A stretch of 47,880 nt of DNA from Myxococcota bacterium (GCA_028278345.1 JANQEL010000154.1:1-47880), one strand, 5' to 3'; positions 8,733-17,953 are shown, numbered from the stretch's first letter. Made by a program: numbers and translations. The notes: a model not told the origin generated them from the letters alone.

Positions 8733-9665
8733 ATGATGCCTCTCGAGGCCGACGAACCCGTCCTCTCCCGAGAAGAGCTCGACGCCCTTCTCGAGCGCCT
8801 GACCGACAAGACGTCGGGTGTGGGGTGGTCGGCGAGTTCGCGGAAGGAAACCGCCAACGAGTCGCGGCTGGTTTCGCTTTCCCTCGAGCGGGCCTCGGAG
8901 CAGTTCGGCGATCGAATCTCGCGAAGCATGTCGAACATCTTCCAGACGTCGATCCAGTTCTCGCTGATCGACTGGCGGGAATCGGAGCCGGAAGAATTCG
9001 AAGAGCTGATGGTGCCCCACGACCGCGCCGCCGCCTTCGACCTGGTGCCCGGCGCGGGTCGCGGTTTGCTGATGGTGGGACGCACGCTCTTGTTCCAGTT
9101 GCTGTGTCTCAACTTCGGCGCGAGCCCGGGGCTGAAGAAGTCCCCCGTTCCGAATCGACCCTACACCTCGATCGAGTGCCGCTTCTATCGGCGCTTCGCC
9201 GACGACCTGCTGGGGCGTCTTGCGGAGGTCTGGAGTGAAGGGACGCCGCTTCGCCCGAAGATCACGGGGCTGATCGCTCGCGGGCACGTGCGCGAGGAAG
9301 CGGCCGAGAGCCTCTACCTCGCGACCTTCGACGTCGCGGGCTTCGGCGAGGTCTGCCGCTTGCGCGTCGCCGTGCCGACCTCGGCATTCGAGGATCGGGT
9401 GGCGGCCGCGCGCGAAGTGGCCACTCAGGGCGCGGGCCAGGTGGAAGAGACCGTCCTCGACATGTCCCTCAACTTTCGAGCCGAGATCGGGACGATCGAG
9501 ATGAGCTTGCGCGACTTCTCGGATCTTTCTGTTGGGGATGTTCTTCCCCTGGAGGAAATCGAGGGCGGAGAGTTGCTCGCCAGTGTGGCGGGCATTCCCA
9601 AGTTTCATGCGATCCGCGGTGCGGTGGGCAATCGCCTTGCCGTGCAGCTGCAGGATCGTGTCTGA
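8733..9665 (+). CDS. fliM: Flagellar motor switch protein FliM
   Basis: FliM is the C-ring subunit that binds phosphorylated CheY and reverses the motor. The N-terminus has LSREELDALLERL (11-23), the CheY-binding peptide. The middle domain (about 45-230) and C-terminal SpoA-like domain (about 235-305, with FRAEIGTIEMSLRDFSDLSV) are in the usual order, and 310 residues is slightly short for the family. The conserved GGxG stretch is diverged (VPGAGRGLLMVG). A hairpin lies between it and fliN. Confidence 0.88.
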   Translation: MMPLEADEPVLSREELDALLERLTDKTSGVGWSASSRKETANESRLVSLSLERASEQFGDRISRSMSNIFQTSIQFSLIDWRESEPEEFEELMVPHDRAAAFDLVPGAGRGLLMVGRTLLFQLLCLNFGASPGLKKSPVPNRPYTSIECRFYRRFADDLLGRLAEVWSEGTPLRPKITGLIARGHVREEAAESLYLATFDVAGFGEVCRLRVAVPTSAFEDRVAAAREVATQGAGQVEETVLDMSLNFRAEIGTIEMSLRDFSDLSVGDVLPLEEIEGGELLASVAGIPKFHAIRGAVGNRLAVQLQDRV

Positions 9666-9689
9666 GCGCGATCACATTCGTGATCGCGC
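9666..9689 (+). repeat. Strong hairpin between fliM and fliN
   Basis: A perfect 10-bp stem (9666-9675 with 9680-9689) closes an ATTC loop immediately after the fliM stop. There is no T run, so it is more likely an RNA-processing or stability element, or a partial attenuator, than a standard terminator. Confidence 0.6.
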
Positions 9690-9724
9690 GTGTGGTCAAG
9701 AGATGAAGGAGCTGCGAGACCATC

Positions 9725-10060
9725 ATGTCTGCAGGTGAACAGCCGGACGAACTTCCCGACGTGAACGAAGCCGTGGGCCAGGGGGCCGAAGATTCGAGCG
9801 GCGCCGGTCTCGACGTGGTGATGGATGTCCCGCTGCGACTTTCGGTCGAGATCGGGAGCACCCAGCTTCTGGTTCGCGAGATCCTCCAGCTCGCCAAGGG
9901 CTCGGTGGTCGAACTCGATCGCATGAACGGCGAACCGGCCGACGTCTTCGTCAACGAGCGCCTGGTTGCGCGCGGTGAGGTCACCGTGGTCGACGAGAAG
10001 CTCGCGGTCAAGATCGTGGAGGTGGTTGCGGGAGAAGTGGCGGGCGCGCGCGCACGCTAG
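9725..10060 (+). CDS. fliN: Flagellar motor switch protein FliN
   Basis: FliN forms the base of the C-ring and helps dock the export apparatus. The 111 residues consist of an acidic N-terminal stretch and one SpoA domain (about 35-108): VPLRLSVEIGSTQLLVREIL, then the Asn-Gly-Glu-Pro-Ala loop and VNERLVARGEVTVVDEKLAV, which match the family well. AAGGAG lies upstream of ATG 9725. fliO-fliP follows after 68 bases. Confidence 0.93.
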   Translation: MSAGEQPDELPDVNEAVGQGAEDSSGAGLDVVMDVPLRLSVEIGSTQLLVREILQLAKGSVVELDRMNGEPADVFVNERLVARGEVTVVDEKLAVKIVEVVAGEVAGARAR

Positions 10061-10128
10061 CGCCTACGGCCCGGGTCGAGCGCCTGTGGTCGTTTGCGAG
10101 TGCCGAACGGCGCTCGAGGAGAAACAGA

Positions 10129-11241
10129 GTGTGGGAGACGGTGTCAGCCCTATGCGTCGTGCTCGGCGGCATCGTCGTGGTGTGCGCCGGCTTGCGCGCC
10201 CTCGGGATCGGCACCGGCTCGCTTCCACGTTCGCGCATGCGGGTGGTCGAATCGCTCTCTCTCGGCAATCGCCAGCGCCTCCACGTCGTGGAGGTCGCGG
10301 GTGAGCGGCTGCTCGTCGGCGCGACCGAACAGCAGGTGAATCTGCTGAAGGCACTCCCAGCCGATCCGGAAGGCGAACCCCTCGAACTCGATGTGCTCGG
10401 CGATGCGGTAGAGTCGGAGGAGGGCGCTGCCCGGTCTTCGGCGCCGGTGTGGCTCGAGCGATTGCGCGCCGCCGCGCGCGCGAGCTTGCCGATCCTGATC
10501 GGCTGCCTCTTCGTCGCGGGGCATCCCGAGGTCGCCCATGCACAGGAGGCCGTCGACATCGGCCCCGCAACGCTCTCGCTCGCCCTCGACGAAGCGACCA
10601 CGCCGGCGCGTATCTCTTCGACCCTGCAGATCGTCGCGCTGCTCACCCTCATCTCGGTCGCGCCTTCGCTGATCCTGATGATGACCTGCTACGCGCGCAT
10701 CCTTATCGTGCTGATGCTGCTGCGTCAGGCGATGGGCACCCACCAGCTTCCCCCGCGCCAGGTGCTCGTCTCGCTCTCGCTCTTCACCACGCTGTTCGTG
10801 ATGGCGCCGGTGGGAGAGCAGATCTACCAGGAGGCCCTGGTCCCCTACACGGCCGAAGAGATCGACATCGCCGAAGCGGGGACCCTCGCCGCATTGCCCG
10901 TGCGCGAATACCTGCTCTCCCACACGCGCGCGAACGACCTCCTGCTCTTCTACGACCTGGCCGGCGAGGCACCCCCCGAGATTCGCGAGGAAGCGAAGTT
11001 CCGCATGCTGCTTCCGGCCTATCTCATCAGTGAGATCCGGACGGCCTTCGAGATTGGCTTCATGATCTACCTGCCGTTCCTGATCATCGACATCCTGGTG
11101 GCCTCGATGTTGATCTCCATGGGCATGATGGTGTTGCCGCCCATGATGATCTCGCTTCCGTTCAAGTTGATGCTCTTCGTGTTGCTCGACGGTTGGAACC
11201 TGCTGCTCTCGGCCCTGGTCACGGGCTTGCAGACGGGATAG
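10129..11241 (+). CDS. fliP: FliO-FliP fusion, flagellar export apparatus
   Basis: One uninterrupted frame of 370 residues joins two usually separate proteins. Residues 1-80 are FliO-like: one membrane helix (about 5-22), then RVVESLSLGNRQRLHVVEVA and LLVGATEQQVNLL. Residues about 118-370 are FliP, the export-gate core, with the family's long membrane helices and the Pro/Met-rich LPPMMISLPFKLMLFVLLDG. The junction (about 107-138) looks like a signal peptide: basic stretch, hydrophobic core LPILIGCLFVA and AHA before Gln139. Cleavage there would give a normal 232-residue FliP. GTG 10129 has GAGGAG seven bases upstream; GTG 10447 is a weak internal start. It is followed by fliQ. Confidence 0.92.
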   Translation: MWETVSALCVVLGGIVVVCAGLRALGIGTGSLPRSRMRVVESLSLGNRQRLHVVEVAGERLLVGATEQQVNLLKALPADPEGEPLELDVLGDAVESEEGAARSSAPVWLERLRAAARASLPILIGCLFVAGHPEVAHAQEAVDIGPATLSLALDEATTPARISSTLQIVALLTLISVAPSLILMMTCYARILIVLMLLRQAMGTHQLPPRQVLVSLSLFTTLFVMAPVGEQIYQEALVPYTAEEIDIAEAGTLAALPVREYLLSHTRANDLLLFYDLAGEAPPEIREEAKFRMLLPAYLISEIRTAFEIGFMIYLPFLIIDILVASMLISMGMMVLPPMMISLPFKLMLFVLLDGWNLLLSALVTGLQTG

Positions 11242-11255
11242 GCGGGGGACGTGCC

Positions 11256-11528
11256 GTGAATCTCGAAGAAGCCAGCCACCTGCTGCGAATGACGATCTTC
11301 ACGAGCTTCATCGTGGCTTCGCCCGTCCTCGGGCTCGCGCTGGTCGTGGGTCTCGCCGTGTCGATCGTCCAATCCGCGACGCAGATCAACGAGCAGACCC
11401 TGACCCTCGTGCCGAAGATCGCCATCGTGTTCGGCGTCTTCGCGCTGCTGTTCCCGTGGATCATGGGGACGATCCTCGACTTCGGTCACGAGATCCTGAA
11501 CATGGTGGCCCAGGACGTCGGGCGATGA
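11256..11528 (+). CDS. fliQ: Flagellar export protein FliQ
   Basis: A 90-residue, two-helix membrane protein of the export gate, the usual length. Helices run at about 16-38 and 52-75, and ATQINEQTLTLVPKI between them is the family signature. GTG 11256 is preferred: it gives the standard N-terminus NLEEASHLLR and has GGCGGGGGA upstream. It overlaps fliR by four bases (ATGA), indicating translational coupling. Confidence 0.95.
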   Translation: MNLEEASHLLRMTIFTSFIVASPVLGLALVVGLAVSIVQSATQINEQTLTLVPKIAIVFGVFALLFPWIMGTILDFGHEILNMVAQDVGR

Positions 11529-12307
11529 CCTACGACTTCGCCCTCGAACCCGTCGTCGCGACCGCACTCTCCAGCGTGCGGGTGCTCGCCATGCTGGTGA
11601 CCGCTCCGATGTTTCGCGAGCAGGGCCTGCCGGGTCGCATTCGCACCTCGCTGGCCCTGATGATCGCGCTCTTCATGATCCCGGGCGCCGGGGTGGAAGA
11701 GGTGGCCGACTGGCGCGAGTGGAGCCGGCTCGAGATCGCGGGGGTCATCCTGATCGAAACCGCCATCGGCATGATGATCGGCCTCGTCACCCACCTCGTG
11801 TTCATCGGCTTCTCGATGCTCGGCGACTTCATCGCGGTCCAGGGGGGGCTCTCGGCGGCTCGCGTCGTCGATCCCTCTTCCGGGGTGAGTTCGACGGCGC
11901 TCGCGCGCATGTTCAACGGCTTCGGTCTGCTGGTCTTCCTCGCGGTCGATGGCCACCACGAGCTCTTCCGGCTGCTCGCCATCACCTTCGAGGAGCTGCC
12001 GATCGGCCTACGCGACCCCGACCTCACCGCCTATCTCGCCCTCGGGCATGCGGGCAGCATCATCTTCGAGATCGCCGCGCGCCTCGCGGCGCCGATCACG
12101 GTCGCGATCTTCGTACAGAACGTCGCCACCGGCGTGCTCTCGAAGAGCCTGCAGCAGCTCAACCTGATGGTGGTCCAGCTGCCGGCGCACATCGGCATCG
12201 TGCTCCTGATCATCGGCTTCGGCGCGCCGGAGTTCATCGATGGCCTGAAGGACATGCTCGAGCTCTCTCCCGACCGCGTGTTGTCGGTCGTGCTGGGGAA
12301 GACGTAG
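11525..12307 (+). CDS. fliR: Flagellar export protein FliR
   Basis: FliR completes the FliP-FliQ-FliR export gate in the inner membrane. The 260 residues have about six hydrophobic segments and the features RVLAMLVTAPMFREQGLPGR near the start and LNLMVVQLPAHIGIVLLIIG near the end. ATG 11525 overlaps the fliQ stop. flhB begins at the very next base after its stop. Confidence 0.94.
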   Translation: MTYDFALEPVVATALSSVRVLAMLVTAPMFREQGLPGRIRTSLALMIALFMIPGAGVEEVADWREWSRLEIAGVILIETAIGMMIGLVTHLVFIGFSMLGDFIAVQGGLSAARVVDPSSGVSSTALARMFNGFGLLVFLAVDGHHELFRLLAITFEELPIGLRDPDLTAYLALGHAGSIIFEIAARLAAPITVAIFVQNVATGVLSKSLQQLNLMVVQLPAHIGIVLLIIGFGAPEFIDGLKDMLELSPDRVLSVVLGKT

Positions 12308-13390
12308 GTGGCCGAAGAGGAAAAGACAGAGAAGGCCACCCCGAAGAAGCTCCAGGACGCGCGCAAGAAGGGGGATGTGCCGCAGAGCCAGGACGTCCCC
12401 ATCCTCATGATGTTGATCGTGGCCTTCCTCGCCATGCTCTCGCCGCTGGGCGAAGGGCTGGTTACGGCCGTGACGCGAATCGCGAAGGAGGCCTGGGGCG
12501 GGCAGCTCGTGATGCCCGAGACCGTCACCGATCTGAACGCCCTGGTTCGCTACGCCGGCGGCATGGCCGCGCTCGCCTATCTGCCCTTCGGCCTGCTCTT
12601 CATGTTGATCGCCTGCGTTTCGCTCTGGGCGCAAGTCGGCTTCCTCTTCACCACCGACAAGTTCAAGCTCAAACTCGATCAGCTCAACATCGTGAAGGGC
12701 CTCAAGAAGATGTTCGGCCTGGATCGGCTCTACAAGCTGATCAAGAGCATCATCAAGCTCTCGGTCTACGGCGTGATCGTCTACCTGGTGGTGAAGCCCC
12801 AGCTCGAACGCATCGTCGCCCTGATGGACGCCCAGGTGATCTACACCGCCATGGAGGCGGTGCTCATCTTGAAGGAGGTAATGATCTACATCCTCCTGGT
12901 GAGCGTGATCTTCGCGATCATCGACATCGTCTGGGTGCGGTATCGCTACCAGAAGAAGATGCGCATGACCAAGCAGGAAGTGCGCGACGAGGTCAAGCAG
13001 CGACAGGGCGATCCGAAGGTGCGCGCCCAGATTCGCAAGAAGCAGCTCACGATGGCGGGCACTCGCATGGTGGGGGCCGTGGCGGATGCCGACGTCCTCG
13101 TCACCAACCCCACCCACTACGCCGTCGCGATCCAGTACCGCCCGCCGGAGATCACCACCCCGAAGGTGATCGCGAAGGGGCGCAACAAGCTGGCGCTCAA
13201 GATGCGCGCCGAAGCGCGTCGCCTCGGTGTACCGATCGTCGAGAATCCGCCGACCGCCCAGCTCCTCTACAAGCTCGTCCCCGTAGACCAGGAGATTCCC
13301 GAGAGCCTCTACAAGGCCGTCGCGGAAGTCCTCGCATACATCTTTCGCCTCGATCCCCGTAATCGGCAGGCGTGGAAGAAGGCCTCCTAG
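12308..13390 (+). CDS. flhB: Flagellar export switch protein FlhB
   Basis: FlhB controls the switch from rod/hook to filament substrates. The 360 residues start at GTG 12308 with the standard EEKTEKATPKKLQDARKKGD. Four membrane helices follow (about 30-52, 88-110, 148-165, 185-212), then the cytoplasmic domain with the self-cleaving NPTH at 267-270 in VTNPTHYAVAI. All key residues are present. Its end overlaps the extended flhA frame but not the flhA ATG chosen here. Confidence 0.96.
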   Translation: MAEEEKTEKATPKKLQDARKKGDVPQSQDVPILMMLIVAFLAMLSPLGEGLVTAVTRIAKEAWGGQLVMPETVTDLNALVRYAGGMAALAYLPFGLLFMLIACVSLWAQVGFLFTTDKFKLKLDQLNIVKGLKKMFGLDRLYKLIKSIIKLSVYGVIVYLVVKPQLERIVALMDAQVIYTAMEAVLILKEVMIYILLVSVIFAIIDIVWVRYRYQKKMRMTKQEVRDEVKQRQGDPKVRAQIRKKQLTMAGTRMVGAVADADVLVTNPTHYAVAIQYRPPEITTPKVIAKGRNKLALKMRAEARRLGVPIVENPPTAQLLYKLVPVDQEIPESLYKAVAEVLAYIFRLDPRNRQAWKKAS

Positions 13391-13392
13391 CC

Positions 13393-15444
13393 ATGCAGCG
13401 CGATCAGGTCCTACTCGCCGTCGGCGCTCTCAGCATCTTGTGTCTGCTCGTCGTGCCCCTACCGGGCGCGGTGATGGACTTCCTGCTCTCGCTTTCGATC
13501 TCCGTGAGCCTGGTGGTGCTGTTGCTCGCGCTCTTCGCCGAGCGGCCCCTCGAGTTCTCGATCTTTCCCTCGATCCTGTTGATCCTCACCTTGATGCGCC
13601 TCGGGCTCAACGTGGGCACGACGCGTCTCATCCTGATGAACGGCAACGAGGGGACCGCGGCGGCGGGGCAGTTGATCGAAGCCTTCGGTGCGTTCACCGT
13701 CGGGGGTTCGTACATCGTCGGCATCGTGATCTTCCTGCTCTTCGTGATCATCAACATGATGGTGATCACCAAGGGTTCCGGTCGTATCGCGGAAGTCGCG
13801 GCGCGCTTCACGTTGGACGCCATGCCCGGCAAGCAGATGGCGATCGACGCCGATCTCTCCCAGGGCGTGATCGACGACGCCGAGGCCCTCGAGCGCCGGG
13901 AGACGATCCAACGCGAGGCGGACTTCTACGGCGCGATGGACGGTGCCAGTAAATTCGTGAAGGGCGACGCGACGGCGGGCATCGTGATCATGTTGATCAA
14001 CGTGATCGGCGGCCTCGCGATTGGCGTGTTCCAGTACGACATGGGCGTCGCCCAGGCGGCGGAGACCTACACCATTCTCACGGTGGGGGATGGGCTGGTG
14101 AGCCAGATCCCCGCGCTGATCGTGTCGACGGCGGCTGGCATGATCGTGACCCGCGCCGGCGAGTCAGCGCCGCTGGCCCAGGAGATGAAGGGGCAGATCT
14201 TCGGCAAGGTGAATACGATGGGCATCGCCTCCGGCATGCTCGGCGCGATCGCCCTGGCCCCGGGGCTGCCCTTCGTTCCCTTCGCCCTGCTTTCGGCGGG
14301 CGCGTTCGCGCTTTCGCGCAGCATGGCCGAGGACGAGAAGCTCGAAGCGGAGAAGGAGAGTGAAGAGCCGGCGGGCCCGAGTGAAGAGGAACAGATCGCC
14401 GGTGCGCTGGCCCTCGACGATCTCGAACTCGAGATCGGCTACGGCCTGATCCCCCTGGTCGATCCCGACAAGCAGGGCGAACTGCTGGGCCGCATCCGCG
14501 CCACCCGGCGACAGCTCGCCACCGAACTCGGCTTCGTCGTGCCGCTCATCCACATCCGCGACAACCTCCAACTCGAGCCCGGCGGTTACGAGATCCTCAT
14601 CAAGGGCAACTCGATCGCGAAGGGGGAGATCCCGCCGAGCCACGCGTTGGCGATCTCGCCCGGGGAGGGCGCCGAGGAGATCCCCGGTCAGCCCACCAGC
14701 GACCCGGCCTTCGGTCTGCCCGCGCGTTGGATTCGCGAACGCGACATGGATCGCGCTTCGGCAGCGGGCTACGCGGTCGTCGATGCCTCGACGGCGTTGG
14801 CCACGCACCTCGCCGAAGTCATCCGAGGCCACGCGGTCGAGTTGCTGTCGCGCCGACGGGTACGCGAGCTGCTCGATCAATTCGCCGAGAGTGCCCCGAC
14901 GGTGGTCGACGAGATCGTGCCCTCGATCGTTTCGCTCTCCCTGCTGCACCGCACGATGCGCAGCCTGCTCGCCGAACGCGTCTCGATCCGCGACATCGGC
15001 ACCATCCTCGACACCCTGGCCGAGTACGCGCCGAAGATCCAGGATCCCGATCTGCTCACCGACCTGGTGCGCGAGCGCCTCGGGCGTTCGATCACGAAGC
15101 CCTATCTCGACGACGAGGGTTCGCTCCACGTCATCACGCTCTCACCCGAGCTCGAAGAGAAGCTGCGCAACGGTGTCCAGCGAACCGAGAGCGGCTCGTT
15201 CCTGGCCGTCGATCCGCAGACCATCGATCACGTCGTGGCGGGCGTCGACGCCGCGGTGAAGAACGGCGACTACCAGGCGGGAGGACGCGCCCCGGTGCTG
15301 CTCGCCGCCCAGGCCGTGCGCTCGAGCCTCTACCCACTGCTCTCGCGAGTGGTTCCGCGGCTCGCCGTCCTCTCCCACAGCGAACTCCCCCCCGGCATCC
15401 AGATCATCGCAGACGATGTCGTGAGGGAAGGCGATGCACATTAG
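13393..15444 (+). CDS. flhA: Flagellar export protein FlhA
   Basis: FlhA is the large export-gate subunit that docks chaperone-substrate complexes. The 683 residues have about eight membrane helices in the first half (with GLNVGTTRLIL, the FHIPEP-type loop region near AAETYTILTVGDGLVSQIPAL) and a cytoplasmic domain from about 330. ATG 13393 is chosen because the protein then begins right at the first membrane segment; an extension to 13372 is possible. It overlaps flhF by 11 bases. Confidence 0.95.
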   Translation: MQRDQVLLAVGALSILCLLVVPLPGAVMDFLLSLSISVSLVVLLLALFAERPLEFSIFPSILLILTLMRLGLNVGTTRLILMNGNEGTAAAGQLIEAFGAFTVGGSYIVGIVIFLLFVIINMMVITKGSGRIAEVAARFTLDAMPGKQMAIDADLSQGVIDDAEALERRETIQREADFYGAMDGASKFVKGDATAGIVIMLINVIGGLAIGVFQYDMGVAQAAETYTILTVGDGLVSQIPALIVSTAAGMIVTRAGESAPLAQEMKGQIFGKVNTMGIASGMLGAIALAPGLPFVPFALLSAGAFALSRSMAEDEKLEAEKESEEPAGPSEEEQIAGALALDDLELEIGYGLIPLVDPDKQGELLGRIRATRRQLATELGFVVPLIHIRDNLQLEPGGYEILIKGNSIAKGEIPPSHALAISPGEGAEEIPGQPTSDPAFGLPARWIRERDMDRASAAGYAVVDASTALATHLAEVIRGHAVELLSRRRVRELLDQFAESAPTVVDEIVPSIVSLSLLHRTMRSLLAERVSIRDIGTILDTLAEYAPKIQDPDLLTDLVRERLGRSITKPYLDDEGSLHVITLSPELEEKLRNGVQRTESGSFLAVDPQTIDHVVAGVDAAVKNGDYQAGGRAPVLLAAQAVRSSLYPLLSRVVPRLAVLSHSELPPGIQIIADDVVREGDAH

Positions 15445-16615
15445 ACGATTCGAGGCGGCGACCACCGCCGAAGCCGTACGTCAGATTCGCGAAGAGTTGG
15501 GTGACGACGCCCTCGTGCTCTCGGTGCAGAAGACGCGCCGCAAGCACGGGCCCTTCGGCTTGCTGAGCAAGCCGGGGGTCGAAGTGACGGCTTCGATCGA
15601 TCGCGAAGTCAGGGAAGGGCGACCCGCCCTGGCGTCCGAACGGACGGAACCCACGGCGCTTCCCGGTGCCGAGGCTTTGGCGGGTGCCGCGATCGCCTTG
15701 CCCCTCGAAGGTGAACTCAAGAGTCTGCGCGCGGAACTCCGGGCATTGCGCGCGCTTCGTGAAGAAGACGGCAACGAGATCCGGGAAGAACTCGAGGCCC
15801 TGCGCCGTGTCTTGTTGCGACGCGGGAGTGAGTCCGCGCCGACCGCGAGTGGCCGCCCCGCCGACCTGCTCACGCGGGCCGGCTTCGCGGCGCGCCACGT
15901 GGAGCGCATCGCGGCGCGTGCCCGCGAACTCGCGCGCGAAGCCGAGGGGCCGATCGAGGGCCAGATCGAAAGGGGGCTCGCCCGGGAACTCGAAGGCCAC
16001 ATCCGAATTCCGCGAAGCGACGAGGAGAAGCCGATCTCGCTCTTCGTCGGCGCTCCCGGGGTCGGCAAGACGACGACCCTCGCGAAAATCGCGGCCCAGA
16101 CCGACGGGCACGACGATCGCATCTCGCTCCTCACCACCGACACCTTCCGCATCGGCGCCGAGGATCAGCTTCGCACCTACGCCGAACTGCTCCAGGTCCC
16201 GTTTGCCACCGCGGCTTCGGCCGATGCGCTGGCCCAGCGTGTCGAGGCGGCGGGCCAGCGCCGCATCCTGATCGATTCGGCGGGGCGCGGGCGTCACGAC
16301 CTCGAGGCAATGGGGGATCTCGTCGAGCTGCGCGAGCGGCTGGGCGAACGCGCGGCCGTTCACCTCGTGCTCTCCGCCGACACCAAGGAGGCCGATCTGC
16401 GCGATCAGGTGCGCCGCTACTCGGCGCTGCGCCCCGACGACACGATCGTCACGAAGGTCGACGAGAGCGACGACTTCGCTTCGGTGGCCAACGTGCTGCT
16501 CGACGATGCGACGCCGCCGCTGCTCTGGCTCGGCACCGGCCAACGCGTGCCGGAAGATCTCGTGCTTCCCGAAGCCGATGAACTCGCGAGCCGACTGCTC
16601 GAGGTGGCCGCGTGA
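15434..16615 (+). CDS. flhF: SRP-type GTPase FlhF
   Basis: FlhF places the flagellum at the pole in many polar flagellates. The 393 residues have the basic B-domain start MHIRRFEAATTAEAVRQIRE, a linker with Leu/Glu-rich helix (about 90-130), the N domain (about 145-195) and the G domain with P-loop GAPGVGKTTT (206-215), DTFRIGAEDQLRTY and DSAGR in place of the usual DTAGR. It overlaps flhA and flhG by a few bases, so the three are coupled. Confidence 0.93.
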   Translation: MHIRRFEAATTAEAVRQIREELGDDALVLSVQKTRRKHGPFGLLSKPGVEVTASIDREVREGRPALASERTEPTALPGAEALAGAAIALPLEGELKSLRAELRALRALREEDGNEIREELEALRRVLLRRGSESAPTASGRPADLLTRAGFAARHVERIAARARELAREAEGPIEGQIERGLARELEGHIRIPRSDEEKPISLFVGAPGVGKTTTLAKIAAQTDGHDDRISLLTTDTFRIGAEDQLRTYAELLQVPFATAASADALAQRVEAAGQRRILIDSAGRGRHDLEAMGDLVELRERLGERAAVHLVLSADTKEADLRDQVRRYSALRPDDTIVTKVDESDDFASVANVLLDDATPPLLWLGTGQRVPEDLVLPEADELASRLLEVAA

Positions 16616-17472
16616 GTCTGCCGGACCTGGACGCCGTCGATCGGACCGGCCCGCGACCGCATCAGGCGGCGGGTCTTGCGCAACGCGAGGTGGGCACGGC
16701 TGTGACCATCTCGAATCTCACCGCGGTGGTCTCGGGCAAGGGCGGTGTCGGCAAGAGCAATCTGATCGCGAACCTCGCGGTCGCGTGCGCGGGGCAGGGC
16801 GCGCGGGTACTCGTCGTCGACGGCGACGCCGGGCTCGCGAATCTCGACGTCTTGATGGGAGTCGCACCTCGAAACACGGTGATCGACTTGATGCGCGACC
16901 GTTGCTCGTTCGAGAAAGCGCTGGTGAAGTGCCCGAAGGGCGTTTCACTGCTTCCGGCGGGATCGGGTCGACGTGATCTCGCGCTGTTCGAGAACGGTGG
17001 AACGGCGCGCCTGCGTTCGGTCCTCGCGAAGCACGCGCCCGACTTCGACGTCGTGCTTCTCGATGCCGGTGCGGGGATCGGCAAGGTCGTAATCGACCTC
17101 GCGGCGATGGCGGCGCGCACCTGGCTCGTCGCTACCCCCGAACCGACGAGCTTTGCCGACGCCTACGCGACTTTCAAGACGCTCTGCGCGCGGGGCGTGG
17201 CTGCGCCAATCGAACTGGTCGTCAACTGCGCGAAGGACGAAGCCGAGGGGCGTGACGTCCACCGCCACCTCGAGCGCATGTGCGCGCGCTTTCTCGCGCG
17301 TGATCTCCCCCTTCGCGAGGTCCTGCCGCGCGATCCCCGCTTGCCCGACGCCGTCACGCGTCAACACCTCCTCGTCGAAGCCTTTCCCAACACACCCCTT
17401 TCCCGACGAATCGCAAGATGGGCCCACGGATGGCTGCGCGAGTGCAGCGTGAACCCGGGGGCCTGCATGTAA
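16612..17472 (+). CDS. flhG: MinD-like ATPase FlhG (FleN/YlxH)
   Basis: FlhG limits flagellar number by stimulating FlhF GTPase. The 286 residues start at GTG 16612 with RPHQAAGLAQRE, matching the N-terminal FlhF-activating helix, then the deviant Walker A SGKGGVGKSN (41-50), DGDAGLANLDVLMGV and LLDAGAGIGKVVIDL. The C-terminal amphipathic membrane helix is weak but present (SRRIARWAHGWLREC). Many relatives have fliA next; here a short basic protein follows instead. Confidence 0.92.
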   Translation: MSLPDLDAVDRTGPRPHQAAGLAQREVGTAVTISNLTAVVSGKGGVGKSNLIANLAVACAGQGARVLVVDGDAGLANLDVLMGVAPRNTVIDLMRDRCSFEKALVKCPKGVSLLPAGSGRRDLALFENGGTARLRSVLAKHAPDFDVVLLDAGAGIGKVVIDLAAMAARTWLVATPEPTSFADAYATFKTLCARGVAAPIELVVNCAKDEAEGRDVHRHLERMCARFLARDLPLREVLPRDPRLPDAVTRQHLLVEAFPNTPLSRRIARWAHGWLRECSVNPGACM

Positions 17473-17485
17473 GAAGGAGGTCGTC

Positions 17486-17689
17486 ATGGCCGAAATCGAA
17501 CGAATCGACCCGATCGTTCCCAAACCCCATCCCACCCACGACCGGCGCGTACGTCGCAAAGACGATGATCTTTCCGAAGAAGAGCGCCAGCGACTGCTCC
17601 GCAAGAAGCGGATGGAGCAGAAGCGGAAACAGGACGAGCACGACCGCGAAGAGCACGACGAGAGTCACGAGCTCGATATCCGCGTCTGA
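17486..17689 (+). CDS. Small, highly charged protein after flhG
   Basis: A 67-residue protein with a strong AAGAAGGAGG ribosome site eight bases before ATG 17486. Almost all of residues 20-62 are Arg, Lys, Glu, Asp, Gln and His, a probable single long helix. No family recognised. It sits at the place where fliA or a chemotaxis gene is common in other bacteria and ends the flhF-flhG operon. Confidence 0.65.
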   Translation: MAEIERIDPIVPKPHPTHDRRVRRKDDDLSEEERQRLLRKKRMEQKRKQDEHDREEHDESHELDIRV

Positions 17690-17911
17690 TCTCCCAGTCG
17701 AAACATCGCCGCCATCCGCATTGAGAAGCCCCACCTTCGCTCCACGTTGCGTTCTGCACGCCCGACCTCTCGAAACGAGAGCTTTGTTCCGGGTCGCTCC
17801 CATCCCGCTCTGTTCGACGTAGCCATCCACTCTGATTCAACGCCTTGAATTCGTTCGTCTTTGTATTTCCGATCCGCGTTCTCACATCCACCACGAGAGG
17901 CCCTCGAAGGC

Positions 17912-17927
17912 TGGCACGCCCCTTGCG
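17912..17927 (+). promoter_or_regulatory. Sigma-54 promoter of the flgF operon
   Basis: TGGCACGCCCCTTGCG matches the -24/-12 consensus TGGCAC-N5-TTGC completely. The flgF start is 96 bases downstream. Confidence 0.88.
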
Positions 17928-17953
17928 TAGTCGCACTCCAGAAGTTCCGCACC

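Noticed and set aside
12008..13117. Long minus-strand frame opposite fliR-flhB
   Set aside because: Antisense shadow with extreme His/Asp/Glu bias and no recognisable fold; the plus-strand genes are certain.
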